A stretch of DNA of 64,000 bases from Halolacustris sp051744345 (GTDB lineage Bacteria > Actinomycetota > Humimicrobiia > Humimicrobiales > Humimicrobiaceae): contig JBNJCW010000001.1 in NCBI GenBank assembly GCA_051744345.1, positions 29,614 to 93,613 of the forward strand, read 5' to 3'. The notes beneath the pieces were generated by a model that saw nothing but the letters and a program-made list of their open reading frames with translations, ran no database searches and was not told the DNA's origin. The first letter of the stretch is position 1. Every line of letters starts with the position of its first letter. Positions 18,148-26,845 of this stretch are shown here, piece after piece. Both the position numbers and the translations under genes were made by a program.

Positions 18148-18642
18148 ATGGAAAAGATTGCAATCTGCCCCGGCACATATGACCCTATAACCGAAGGACA
18201 CAGGGATATAATAGTCAGGTGTTCAAAGATATTTTACCGGGTTATAGTAGCGGTTTCCAATAACAGGAGGAAAAGGCCCCTTTATTCTGTGGAAAAAAGG
18301 ATTCATTTTGTAAAGAAGGCTCTTGGTAATATGGAGCGGGTACAGGTTTTGGCTTTTGACCAGCTGCTGGTGGAACTGGCCAGGGAGGTTAATGCCAGGG
18401 TCATTGTAAAAGGCCTTAGGGCAATATCGGATTTTGAATATGAATTTCAAATGGCCCAGATAAATAAAAAGCTAAACCGGGAGGCGGAGACCATGTTTCT
18501 TATGACCAACCCCAAATATGCATACTTAAGTTCCAGCGCAGTAAAGGAAATAGCGGCATTAGGGGGTTGCATTAAAGGCCTGGTTCCTCCTGAAATTGAG
18601 GGTGAGATAATCAATTCTTTTAAAAACAATAAATTTGATTAA
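18148..18642 (+). CDS. coaD: phosphopantetheine adenylyltransferase
   Basis: CoaD adenylates 4'-phosphopantetheine to dephospho-CoA. The 164-residue protein has the nucleotidyltransferase motif GTYDPITEGH near residue 8, VKGLRAISDFEYE in the centre, and the C-terminal YLSSSAVKEIA motif. The pair rsmD-coaD is conserved. The next gene is the SepIVA-like protein, as in actinobacteria. Confidence 0.97.
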   Translation: MEKIAICPGTYDPITEGHRDIIVRCSKIFYRVIVAVSNNRRKRPLYSVEKRIHFVKKALGNMERVQVLAFDQLLVELAREVNARVIVKGLRAISDFEYEFQMAQINKKLNREAETMFLMTNPKYAYLSSSAVKEIAALGGCIKGLVPPEIEGEIINSFKNNKFD

Positions 18643-18661
18643 GGAAAATGGAGTGTGAGGT

Positions 18662-19120
18662 ATGGATGCTTTGGAAATGATAGATAAGATTGAGGAAATG
18701 GTGGAAAAGAGTAAGAAACTTCCCTTCTCGTCAAATGCCATAATCAATGAGAATGAAATATACGATCTGCTTGATGAGCTCCGCAGCGTTTTACCGGAAG
18801 AGCTTAAGCAGGCAAGGTGGATTGTAAAGGAAAGGGAGGGAATGATAGAAGAGGCAAAAAGGCAGTCTTTAAGCATAGTAAAAGAAGCCGAAGAAAGGGG
18901 CAGAACCCTGGTTAGCGAAACAGAGGTTTTAAAGAACGCAAACAAGAAAGCCGAAGAACTTATGGCAATGGTTGAAGCCAAGGCCAGGACCATAAGGCTT
19001 GAGGCTGAGGATTACGCAGATGAAAAACTGGCTAATCTGGAAGCAGTCCTGCATAAACTCCTGTCTGCGGTAGAGAAGGGCAGGGAGCAATTCAAGGCTA
19101 CCCTCAAGTCAGAAAACTAA
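18662..19120 (+). CDS. SepIVA-like (DivIVA-related) coiled-coil protein
   Basis: This 152-residue, highly charged protein is predicted to be a long coiled coil. Its N-terminus (ALEMIDKIEEMVEKSKKLP) and the ENEIYDLLDELRSVLPEEL block resemble the start of mycobacterial SepIVA (Rv2927c), and its C-terminal YADEKLANLEAVL matches the SepIVA tail. SepIVA acts in septation and polar growth in mycobacteria. This protein is shorter because the middle of the coil is reduced. Position after coaD and before rpmF supports the match, although the usual DUF177 gene between them is absent. The homology call is from recalled sequence patterns, not a search. Confidence 0.75.
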   Translation: MDALEMIDKIEEMVEKSKKLPFSSNAIINENEIYDLLDELRSVLPEELKQARWIVKEREGMIEEAKRQSLSIVKEAEERGRTLVSETEVLKNANKKAEELMAMVEAKARTIRLEAEDYADEKLANLEAVLHKLLSAVEKGREQFKATLKSEN

Positions 19121-19122
19121 GA

Positions 19123-19150
19123 TTGAATTAATAATTTTTTATGTTATAGT
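19123..19150 (+). promoter_or_regulatory. predicted rpmF promoter
   Basis: -35 TTGAAT (19123-19128), 16-bp spacer, -10 TATAGT (19145-19150). The predicted start near 19157 gives a leader of about 55 nt with TAGGAGG before the rpmF ATG. Confidence 0.6.
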
Positions 19151-19211
19151 ATTATGTTTGTTTGTGCTTATAACAAGTTTGTAACATTTCATACTAGGAG
19201 GTATTAATAAA

Positions 19212-19400
19212 ATGGCGGTTCCTAAAAGAAGGACAAGCAGCAGCAAAAGGGATAAGCGGAGGAGCCACGATGGTTTAAAGGCTGTAAATATAGTAGATTG
19301 TCCCCGTTGCCACAGCAAGAAACTGGCACATCATGTGTGTGAAAGTTGCGGGTATTACAATAATCAGGAAATAATAGAATTGGAAACAGAGAAAAAATAA
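19212..19400 (+). CDS. rpmF: 50S ribosomal protein L32 (zinc-binding form)
   Basis: L32 is a small large-subunit protein. The 62-residue product starts MAVPKRRTSSSKRDKRRSH and carries two CxxC pairs (C30/C33 and C43/C46), the zinc-binding form. It has a strong TAGGAGG ribosome site. In many bacteria rpmF leads the plsX-acpP-rnc cluster; here two metabolic genes are inserted before plsX. Confidence 0.97.
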   Translation: MAVPKRRTSSSKRDKRRSHDGLKAVNIVDCPRCHSKKLAHHVCESCGYYNNQEIIELETEKK

Positions 19401-19425
19401 TATATTTTTATGTAACTGGAGGTAG

Positions 19426-21534
19426 ATGGTGAGTTTGGATAGTTTATTTTGCCCCTCTTCTGTGGCTGTAATAGGAGCTTCGAGGGAAAGTGGAAAAGTA
19501 GGCAATACCATCCTTAACAATATCATAAACTCTCAGTTTGAAGGTAAAATATTTCCCATAAACCCCAAGTCAGATATAGTCCATGGATTAAAATGCTACA
19601 GCTCAATTTTGGATGTTCCCCAGGATGTCGACCTTGCAGTTATTGTAATCCCGGGCAAATATGTTCTGCCTGTACTGGATGAATGCTCAAAAAAAAATGT
19701 GAAGGCGGCGATAATTATTTCTGCCGGCTTTAAGGAGGTCGGTAGAGAGGGAGCAAGACTGGAAATGGAGCTGGTCAAAAAGGCCAAAGAATACGGAATA
19801 AGGGTGCTGGGACCTAATTGCCTGGGGATGATTGATACCTCATGCCCCCTGGATGCCTCATTTTCCCCTACTTTTCCCGGCCCAGGCGCTATAAGCTTTA
19901 TATCACAGTCTGGTGCCCTGGGCACTTCTGTGCTGGACTGGGCTAAATTTGCCAATATAGGAATCTCCAAATTCGTATCCCTGGGAAACAAATCAGATAT
20001 TTCAGAAAATGACTGTATCAAATACATGAAAGATGATGACAGCTGCAGGGTGATTACCGCATACATTGAAGGGGTAAAGGACGGAAGGGATTTTATAGAT
20101 ATTTGCAAGGAGGTTTCCAAACATAAACCCATAATTGTGGTAAAGGCAGGAAACACCAGCGCAGGAGCAAAGGCGGTATCTTCACATACCGGCACACTGG
20201 CGGGTTCGGGAGCGGCCTATACGGCGTCCTTTAAACAGTCCGGCATCATAAGGGCTAATACCATAAAAAATCTGTTTGATTATGCCAATACTTTTGCAAA
20301 TCAACCATTGCCTAATGGCAAAAAAGTTGCAATAATAACAAATGCAGGGGGACCAGGAATAATGGCCACTGATGCTTGTGAGGAAAGAGATATTCCGCTG
20401 GCTACTTTGGATAAGGAAACTATAGAAAAGTTGAAAGGGTTCCTACCGGCTGCAGCCAATTTCTATAACCCGGTAGATGTTCTGGGAGATGCAGGTCCAG
20501 ACAGGTACCAGAAAACCCTGGAGGTTGTTTTAGATGATAAAAGTGTGGAAGCGGTGATAGTTATATTGACCCCGCAGGCAGTTACCCAGCCATACAAGAC
20601 GGCGCAGGCTATTGTTGAGGAACTTGAAGACTGCAAGGAAAAGGTCCCGCTGATAACCTGTTTTATGGGAGGTTCAGCCGTACAGAAAGGAATAAAATAC
20701 CTTAGGGACAACGGCATACCAAACTATGATATTCCCGAATCAGCGGTGGGAACGTTAAGGGTTATGTTTGAATACAGTGAATGGAAAAACAAAAAAACCG
20801 CTGCGGTTAAAGAATTTAAAGCCGACAGGCAGAAGGTAAGAGACCTTTTTAAGCAAAGGATAGAGGAAGGAAGATACGATCTGGGGGAAATGGAAGCAAG
20901 GACAGTTCTTGAAGCTTACAGCATTGCCATACCAAAAGCGGAGCTTGCAAGAGATATAGACGAAGCCAAAAAGATAGCGGAAAAAATTGGCTTTCCGGTG
21001 GTTTTAAAGATTGTATCTCCAAATATACTGCACAAAACAGATGTTGGCGGCATCAAGGTAGGCATAAATAGCCAGGAGGAGCTAGTCGAGGAATTCGAAC
21101 AGATGCTGTGGAATGTAAAAAGGTATATGCCTGATGCCAACATCAAGGGAATTTTAGTACAGGAAATGATCCAGTCAAAGAAGGAGACAATTATAGGCAT
21201 AAACAATGATCCTCAGTTCGGCCCTATGATAATGTTCGGGCTGGGGGGAATATATGTTGAAGTGCTAAAGGATGTTTCATTCAGGATTGCTCCCATTACC
21301 AACGATGATGCAGTGGAGATGATTAATGAGATAAAGGCTGTAAAACTGCTTAGAGGTGCAAGGGGGGAGACTCCTTCTGATATTGACAGCATTGTTGATG
21401 TGCTTGTGAGGATTTCTCAGCTGGTAATGGATTTTCCTGAAATTATTGAAATGGATATAAATCCGCTGTTTGTAAAGAAAAAAGGCGAGGGCTCAATAGC
21501 TGGTGATGTTAGAATAAGAATAGGTGAAAATTAA
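19426..21534 (+). CDS. acetate-CoA ligase (ADP-forming), fused alpha/beta
   Basis: This enzyme interconverts acetyl-CoA + ADP + Pi with acetate + CoA + ATP, an ATP-yielding step in acetate-forming anaerobes. The 702-residue protein has an N-terminal CoA-binding Rossmann domain (VAVIGASRESGKVGN near residue 14), succinyl-CoA-synthetase-like domains with the phosphohistidine motif SSHTGTLAGS near residue 250, and a C-terminal ATP-grasp domain (about 480-700) with VVLKIVSPNILHKTDVGG and MDINPL. GGAGG at 19418-19422 suits GTG 19429 better than ATG 19426. Other acyl-CoA substrates are possible. It is followed 14 nt later by a DRTGG-domain gene. Confidence 0.9.
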   Translation: MVSLDSLFCPSSVAVIGASRESGKVGNTILNNIINSQFEGKIFPINPKSDIVHGLKCYSSILDVPQDVDLAVIVIPGKYVLPVLDECSKKNVKAAIIISAGFKEVGREGARLEMELVKKAKEYGIRVLGPNCLGMIDTSCPLDASFSPTFPGPGAISFISQSGALGTSVLDWAKFANIGISKFVSLGNKSDISENDCIKYMKDDDSCRVITAYIEGVKDGRDFIDICKEVSKHKPIIVVKAGNTSAGAKAVSSHTGTLAGSGAAYTASFKQSGIIRANTIKNLFDYANTFANQPLPNGKKVAIITNAGGPGIMATDACEERDIPLATLDKETIEKLKGFLPAAANFYNPVDVLGDAGPDRYQKTLEVVLDDKSVEAVIVILTPQAVTQPYKTAQAIVEELEDCKEKVPLITCFMGGSAVQKGIKYLRDNGIPNYDIPESAVGTLRVMFEYSEWKNKKTAAVKEFKADRQKVRDLFKQRIEEGRYDLGEMEARTVLEAYSIAIPKAELARDIDEAKKIAEKIGFPVVLKIVSPNILHKTDVGGIKVGINSQEELVEEFEQMLWNVKRYMPDANIKGILVQEMIQSKKETIIGINNDPQFGPMIMFGLGGIYVEVLKDVSFRIAPITNDDAVEMINEIKAVKLLRGARGETPSDIDSIVDVLVRISQLVMDFPEIIEMDINPLFVKKKGEGSIAGDVRIRIGEN

Positions 21535-21548
21535 GAGAGGAGGCAAAT

Positions 21549-22613
21549 ATGTTCCCTTTGTTTTTCATTTCGAATAAGCCTTATTCCGGTAAGAGTTCAA
21601 TGTGCGTGGGATTGGGCAAAAAGTTTGCGGCTGACGGCCTGAAGGTGGGCTATATGAAACCTGTCGGTACTTTACCCATCAGGGAAGGGGGAATTACTAC
21701 CGATGAAGATGCCCAGTACATTTCAGGGATTCTGAATGTAAAAGATGACCTGGAAAACATTTCACCTATTGTGATGACCCAGCAGTATATAAGGCAGGGC
21801 CTCAGGGAAAACAAATTTGGGGAAGATTTTCTGGATACCATACATAAGTCATATCAGCAGATAAGCAAGAATAAGGACGTTGTCGTTTTAGAAGGGGCAA
21901 AAAGTGTAGAGGACGGCTACTTCTTAGGTGTTTCATCACGGGAGATCTGCTGCAGGCTGGGAGCAAAAGCCATACTGGTTATGAGGTATTGCTCGGAGAT
22001 AATTGACCAGATACTTTATGCCAGAGAGTTTTTAAATGATTGTTTCGGGGGAGTTATAATAAACTGGGTTCCCCGGAGCCAGATTGAATTTTTAACAGAG
22101 CTTGTATTGCCCTTCCTTAAGAAGAAGTCGGTTAATGTATATGGGTATATACCCTCTAACAAAATACTTTCTTCGGTAAGCATAAGAGAGATGTCCCAGC
22201 ATCTGGACGGCCAGATTATATGTGCTGAGGACAAGATTGATGAACTGGTAGAATCCTTTATGGTTGGGGCTATGGGCCAGGAACAGGCCTTAAAATTTTT
22301 CAGGAGAAAGGCCAATAAGGCTGTAATTACCGGAGGAGATAGAGCGGATGTACAATTGGCTGCACTTGAAACTCCGACCAAATGCCTGATACTTACCGGA
22401 AATTTCCAGCCCAGCAGCGTGGTTCTAGGACGTGCAGAGGAACTGGGCATCCCTATGATACTGGTAAATTATGATACCCTTACCGCAGTGGAGAAGGTCG
22501 AAGAAATAATAGGGCATGTTAGATTCCATGAAATCAAAAAAATTGATAAAATAGTTGAAGTAATAAAAGAGTGCATAGATACAGAAGCCCTGCTGCAGCT
22601 GGCAAAAAAATAA
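21549..22613 (+). CDS. BioD-like P-loop / DRTGG domain protein
   Basis: The 354-residue protein has an N-terminal dethiobiotin-synthetase-like P-loop domain (variant loop SNKPYSGKSS near residue 8, then YMKPVGT) and a C-terminal DRTGG domain (VITGGDRADVQLAAL near residue 258). This architecture equals the regulatory N-terminal part of long phosphotransacetylases without the catalytic domain. Stand-alone forms are known near acetate-activating genes. Here it directly follows the ADP-forming acetate-CoA ligase, so a regulatory or partner role in acetate metabolism is inferred. The enzyme activity, if any, is unknown. Confidence 0.8.
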   Translation: MFPLFFISNKPYSGKSSMCVGLGKKFAADGLKVGYMKPVGTLPIREGGITTDEDAQYISGILNVKDDLENISPIVMTQQYIRQGLRENKFGEDFLDTIHKSYQQISKNKDVVVLEGAKSVEDGYFLGVSSREICCRLGAKAILVMRYCSEIIDQILYAREFLNDCFGGVIINWVPRSQIEFLTELVLPFLKKKSVNVYGYIPSNKILSSVSIREMSQHLDGQIICAEDKIDELVESFMVGAMGQEQALKFFRRKANKAVITGGDRADVQLAALETPTKCLILTGNFQPSSVVLGRAEELGIPMILVNYDTLTAVEKVEEIIGHVRFHEIKKIDKIVEVIKECIDTEALLQLAKK

Positions 22614-22634
22614 TTTGGAAAGGTTAAACTGTAG

Positions 22635-23642
22635 GTGGAATCTGGTAAGTACAGCATAGTAATAGATGCCATGGGTGGAGACTATGCACCCCATGAGGTC
22701 ATAAAGGGCGCAGATAAGGCTGCCTCCCTGGATGATGTCGAGGTACTGTTGGCGGGAAACAGGCAGAAAATAGAGAAGGCTGCATCTGAATTAGGCATAT
22801 CCCTGGATAAAATGAAAATAATAGAGGCTGGCCAGGAAATATCCATGGACCAGTCCCCTTCCTACGTTCTAAAGCACGGTAAGGATTCATCCATTTTTAA
22901 AGGTACTGCAGCTGTTGCCGGGCTGGGCAGCGGCGCATTCCTTTCAGCAGGAAACACCGGGGCAGTAATGGCCTGTTCTCTCTTTAATATGAAGAGGATT
23001 GAAGGGGTGTTAAGGCCGGCAATTGCGGTGGTTATCCCCATAGGAATAAAAAACCTGGTTTTACTGGATGCGGGAGCTAATGTTGACTGCAAGCCCCAGT
23101 ACCTGGAACAGTTTGCCCTTATGGGCAAGATTTATGCACAGAATATTATAGGCCTACAGGATCCTGCGGTTGGGCTTCTAAATATTGGGTCTGAAGAAAA
23201 AAAGGGTAATGAATTAACCATTGAGGCTTACAAACTGCTAAAACAGGCAGATATTAATTTTACTGGAAATGTGGAAGGCAGGGATTTGTTTGAGGGTGCT
23301 GTAGATATTGCAATTTGTGATGGATTTATTGGCAATATACTATTAAAATCTATAGAAGGACTGGCAGGACTTCTTTTCAGCGAGCTAAAAAGTGTGCTGA
23401 CCAAGAATATAATTAATAAACTGATGGCCCTGGGCCTGAAGAAATCGCTCAAGGGAATGAAAAAGAAGTTTGACTATGAAGAGTATGGAGGGGCTTATCT
23501 TTTGGGAATAAATGGAATAACCATAATATCTCATGGCAGTTCCAAGGAAAAAGCTATATATAATGCGGCAAAAGTTGCTTACGGAGGAATAAAGGCAGAC
23601 CTGGTAGGCAAATTAAAACAGGAAATAAAAAGTAAATCATAA
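22635..23642 (+). CDS. plsX: phosphate acyltransferase PlsX
   Basis: PlsX converts acyl-ACP and phosphate to acyl-phosphate for phospholipid synthesis. The 335-residue protein begins SIVIDAMGGDYAPHE and contains LLNIGSEEKKGN and the C-terminal GGAYLLGINGI region, as expected. The start is GTG 22635; a GGAAAGG lies 11 nt upstream, slightly far. It is followed by acpP 12 nt later, giving the conserved plsX-acpP-rnc group. Confidence 0.96.
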   Translation: MESGKYSIVIDAMGGDYAPHEVIKGADKAASLDDVEVLLAGNRQKIEKAASELGISLDKMKIIEAGQEISMDQSPSYVLKHGKDSSIFKGTAAVAGLGSGAFLSAGNTGAVMACSLFNMKRIEGVLRPAIAVVIPIGIKNLVLLDAGANVDCKPQYLEQFALMGKIYAQNIIGLQDPAVGLLNIGSEEKKGNELTIEAYKLLKQADINFTGNVEGRDLFEGAVDIAICDGFIGNILLKSIEGLAGLLFSELKSVLTKNIINKLMALGLKKSLKGMKKKFDYEEYGGAYLLGINGITIISHGSSKEKAIYNAAKVAYGGIKADLVGKLKQEIKSKS

Positions 23643-23654
23643 TCGGGAGGTATA

Positions 23655-23888
23655 ATGGAGAATTTCGAAAAACTGAAGGAAATACTTGTTGATGTTTTGG
23701 GGGCAAAGGAAGAGGATGTAACCCCGGAAAGCAAGTTTGTGGATGACCTTGGTGCAGATTCTCTTGATCTTGTGGAACTTATAATGTCTTTTGAAGACAA
23801 GTTTGGTATTGAAATAAGTGATGAGGAAGCTGAAAAGCTGGAGGCAGTCCAGGATGCCTTAAACTACATAGATAAGCATGCAAAATAA
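23655..23888 (+). CDS. acpP: acyl carrier protein
   Basis: AcpP carries growing acyl chains on 4'-phosphopantetheine. The 77-residue acidic protein has GADSLDLVEL with the attachment Ser36. A GGGAGG ribosome site precedes the ATG. Its stop TAA shares one base with the ATG of rnc. Confidence 0.97.
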   Translation: MENFEKLKEILVDVLGAKEEDVTPESKFVDDLGADSLDLVELIMSFEDKFGIEISDEEAEKLEAVQDALNYIDKHAK

Positions 23889-24625
23889 TGAAGGTGTCTA
23901 TTATTGGAATGGAAGAAGTAGGTGTACTAAGAACAAGAATAAGTCAATGGCTTAAAAGCATAGGTATAGGTACAGAAGATTTAAAAATATACATACAAAG
24001 CCTTACCCACCGCTCTTTTGCCAGGGAAATAAATGTCGAGTCCCGCGGGAACGAGCAGCTGGAGTTTCTGGGGGATAGTGTCCTCTCATTTATAGTAACT
24101 TCCTATCTTTATAAAAACTACGGCAATTATACAGAAGGAAAGCTGGCCAAGATAAGGGCCATTCTGGTAAATGAGAAAACTCTGGCCAGGATAGCCAGGG
24201 AAGTTGGCGTTGATAAAGAAATCCTTTTGAGTGAAAACGAAGAAAGCTGTCAGGGCAGAAGCAAGGATTCTATACTGGCTGACAGTTTTGAAGCTTTTAT
24301 TGGCGCCATTTATATCGACAAAGGGATTGAGTTTGCAAGTAACTGGCTTCTGGAAAGGTTTGAAGACAAGATAGAAGAAAAGGTATTTAGGCCAAAAATA
24401 ACAGACTACAAGACCTATCTTCAGGAAGCGGTACAGGCAGATTATGCCAAACTGGTGAAGTACAAAATGATAAAGTCAGACGGGCCGGATCACCAGAAGC
24501 TTTTCCACTCAGTGTCTATGATTGATAATAAAATTATTGGCAGGGGAGAAGGCAGGAGCAAGAAAAAATCAGAACAGGCAGCTGCAAAAGATGCATTGGT
24601 AAAATTATTTAATATAGAAGTTTAG
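23888..24625 (+). CDS. rnc: ribonuclease III
   Basis: RNase III cuts double-stranded RNA, including rRNA precursors. The 245-residue protein shows the signature NEQLEFLGDSVL with catalytic acids E59 and D63, a second acidic block DSFEAFIGAIYID, and a C-terminal dsRNA-binding domain (DYKTYLQEAVQ to the KSEQAAAKDAL end). It overlaps acpP by 1 nt and is followed by smc. Its targets may include the hairpin leader of the rRNA operon in this window (inference). Confidence 0.97.
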   Translation: MKVSIIGMEEVGVLRTRISQWLKSIGIGTEDLKIYIQSLTHRSFAREINVESRGNEQLEFLGDSVLSFIVTSYLYKNYGNYTEGKLAKIRAILVNEKTLARIAREVGVDKEILLSENEESCQGRSKDSILADSFEAFIGAIYIDKGIEFASNWLLERFEDKIEEKVFRPKITDYKTYLQEAVQADYAKLVKYKMIKSDGPDHQKLFHSVSMIDNKIIGRGEGRSKKKSEQAAAKDALVKLFNIEV

Positions 24626-24634
24626 GTCGGGAAA

Positions 24635-26845
24635 TTGTATTTAAAGACTATTACTCTCCGCGGTTTTAAATCATTTAAATCTAAAAGCACTCTTACCTTT
24701 GAGCCGGGCATAAGCGTGGTTGTGGGCCCTAACGGCAGCGGCAAAAGCAATATTGCCGATGCAATATCCTGGGTTTTAGGGGAACAAAGCCCCAAATCCC
24801 TTAGGGGGAGCAGCATGGGTGATGTAATTTTTAGAAACAGGCAGGAAGAGATGGGGATAGCAGAAGTATCCCTTGTTTTTGATAACCGGGACAGGACCAT
24901 AGATCTTGATTTTAGTGATGTGAGGATTACGCGCAGGGTTTATTTGGAGGGCGGCAGTGACTACTTTATAAACAGCTCTCCCACCAGGCTTATGGATATC
25001 CAGGATTTGCTTGCTGCCACCGGTATAGGCAAGGGGCTTTATACAATAATAAATCAGGGACAGATAAATGAAATAGCAATGCTCAAACCGGTTGAAAGAA
25101 AATTGATAATTGATGAAGTGGTGGGTATCGCCAAGCACAAGAACAGGAGGGATAAGGCCCTTTTAAAGCTGGGAAGGGTAAAAGAGGATATTGGCCGTAT
25201 TGATGATTTGCTGGAAGAGATAAAGAGGACCATGGTTCCCCTGGAAGTGGAAGCCGGCAAGGCCAGGGAGTATTCAGGGGTATTAAACCAGCTAAAGAGT
25301 GAGGAGATATCCTTTTTTATGAGTGAGTTGAACCGGCTTAATGAAGCCTGGAAAGAAAAGAACGAAGAAGAGGCAAGCCTGAGGAAAAAGCAGGAGGAAT
25401 CAGGGGAGGAACTGGCCAGGCAGACAGAAAAGTATAATAATTACAAAAATGAAATCTCAGAGAAACTCAGCCAGTACCGTTATTGGGAGAATACGGTCAG
25501 CAGGCTGGAACATGAAACAGGGCGCCTTGATAATATGCTGGAGCTTATCTTTAGCAAGGTTAATGTATTTTCCACCCTGTCTAATATGTTTGATAGAAAG
25601 ACAGCAACCCCGGAACAAAAAAAAGGTGATTCCGTATACCGGAGGCTGAAGGATTTACAGATGCTGGTGCATGATTATACTGGCAAGGTTGCAAAGATTC
25701 TTTCCGGATACAATAGAGCCGGAGAAATTGACAGCCAGGCAAGAGATATCCACCAGAAAATTAACCAGCTGCTGGATTTATTCCGAGAGGACATGCAAAA
25801 AGAACAGAAAAAAGAAGAAAGGCAAAAGATAAACCTTGTATTCAGGCAGGCCTGCATTAAGAATTTAAAAAAAGCCAAAAAACTTTTAGGGATTGTAGAG
25901 GCTTTCAAAAAGAGGGCGCACAGCCTGGAAGAAAGAATTTATCCGCATTTTAAGGAGGTAAAAAAAGATGTTGAACAGGAAAGGGCATTAATTGATCAGC
26001 TGGGAAAAAAACTTAATGAAATAAGGATGGAGAATAACAGCATAGAAAACAAGCTTTACAGGCACAAGCTGGATAAGGAACAGATAAAGGAAAAAACCGA
26101 AAACATAACTACCTACATTGTGGACAACTATAATCTTTCTATTGACTACATACTTAAAAATTACGAGGCCTCCGGGGATATTGAGAGGAGCCAGAGGAAT
26201 ATAAGCAGGCTTAAAAAAAAGGTTAAGGAATTCGGGAACATAAACCCCAATGCATCCATTGAATATGAGAGGATAAAAAAAAGGTACGATTTTTTAAACA
26301 GCCAAAGAAATGACCTGGTGGAAAGTAAAGGCAAGCTTGAAAAATTAATAGAGGATGTAGAGAAGCAGATAATGGAGGCTTTCCTGCAGAAATTCGAGCA
26401 GATTAATAAAAGTTTTAGCTATTATTTTAAGATACTGTTCCCTGTTGGGGAGGGAGAACTCATGCTGCTGTCAGAAGATGGCGGCAGCGAGTTTGGAGTT
26501 GACCTTAAAGTAGATATAGGTAATAATAAATTTGTTCCGTTATCATTGTTATCAGGTGGTGAGAAGACTTTAGTTTCCATAGCTTTTTTATTTTCCATAT
26601 TTTCAACAAATTTATCCCCATTTTATGTTTTTGATGAAGCAGATGCTGCGCTGGATGATGTAAATATTGACCGGTTCCTGTCTCTGGTAAGAAAATTTGC
26701 TGAAAGGCAGCAAATAATACTGATAACCCACCAGAAAAAAACAATGGAAATAGCAGATACTATTTATGGGGTTAGCATGCAGTCAGACGGGGTATCAAAG
26801 ATAGTGTCTGAGAAGATAAGTGATAATTATGCAAAAACTAATTAA
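24635..26845 (+). CDS. smc: SMC ATPase, short form without recognisable hinge
   Basis: SMC proteins organise and segregate chromosomes. Both ATPase head parts are intact in one 736-residue frame: N-head with Walker A GPNGSGKSN (31-39) and INQGQINEI (139-147); C-head with LLSGGEKTL (638-646), Walker B FYVFDEADAALDD (663-675) and ITHQKKTMEIAD (697-708). Normal bacterial SMC is about 1100-1200 residues, with long arms and a glycine-rich hinge of about 150 residues. Here only about 285 residues separate the head-proximal coils (after ~235 and before ~520), with no hinge-like glycine motif and no CxxC hook. The start is TTG 24635, 9 nt after rnc. The rnc-smc-ftsY context is the canonical SMC locus, so this is the resident SMC and not SbcC or RecN. 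scpA/scpB are not in the window. Confidence 0.9.
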   Translation: MYLKTITLRGFKSFKSKSTLTFEPGISVVVGPNGSGKSNIADAISWVLGEQSPKSLRGSSMGDVIFRNRQEEMGIAEVSLVFDNRDRTIDLDFSDVRITRRVYLEGGSDYFINSSPTRLMDIQDLLAATGIGKGLYTIINQGQINEIAMLKPVERKLIIDEVVGIAKHKNRRDKALLKLGRVKEDIGRIDDLLEEIKRTMVPLEVEAGKAREYSGVLNQLKSEEISFFMSELNRLNEAWKEKNEEEASLRKKQEESGEELARQTEKYNNYKNEISEKLSQYRYWENTVSRLEHETGRLDNMLELIFSKVNVFSTLSNMFDRKTATPEQKKGDSVYRRLKDLQMLVHDYTGKVAKILSGYNRAGEIDSQARDIHQKINQLLDLFREDMQKEQKKEERQKINLVFRQACIKNLKKAKKLLGIVEAFKKRAHSLEERIYPHFKEVKKDVEQERALIDQLGKKLNEIRMENNSIENKLYRHKLDKEQIKEKTENITTYIVDNYNLSIDYILKNYEASGDIERSQRNISRLKKKVKEFGNINPNASIEYERIKKRYDFLNSQRNDLVESKGKLEKLIEDVEKQIMEAFLQKFEQINKSFSYYFKILFPVGEGELMLLSEDGGSEFGVDLKVDIGNNKFVPLSLLSGGEKTLVSIAFLFSIFSTNLSPFYVFDEADAALDDVNIDRFLSLVRKFAERQQIILITHQKKTMEIADTIYGVSMQSDGVSKIVSEKISDNYAKTN

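Noticed and set aside
25449..25649. 66-codon + strand frame inside smc
   Set aside because: An internal overlapping frame in the coiled-coil region; it might have hinted at a shifted hinge, but its translation has no hinge motif.
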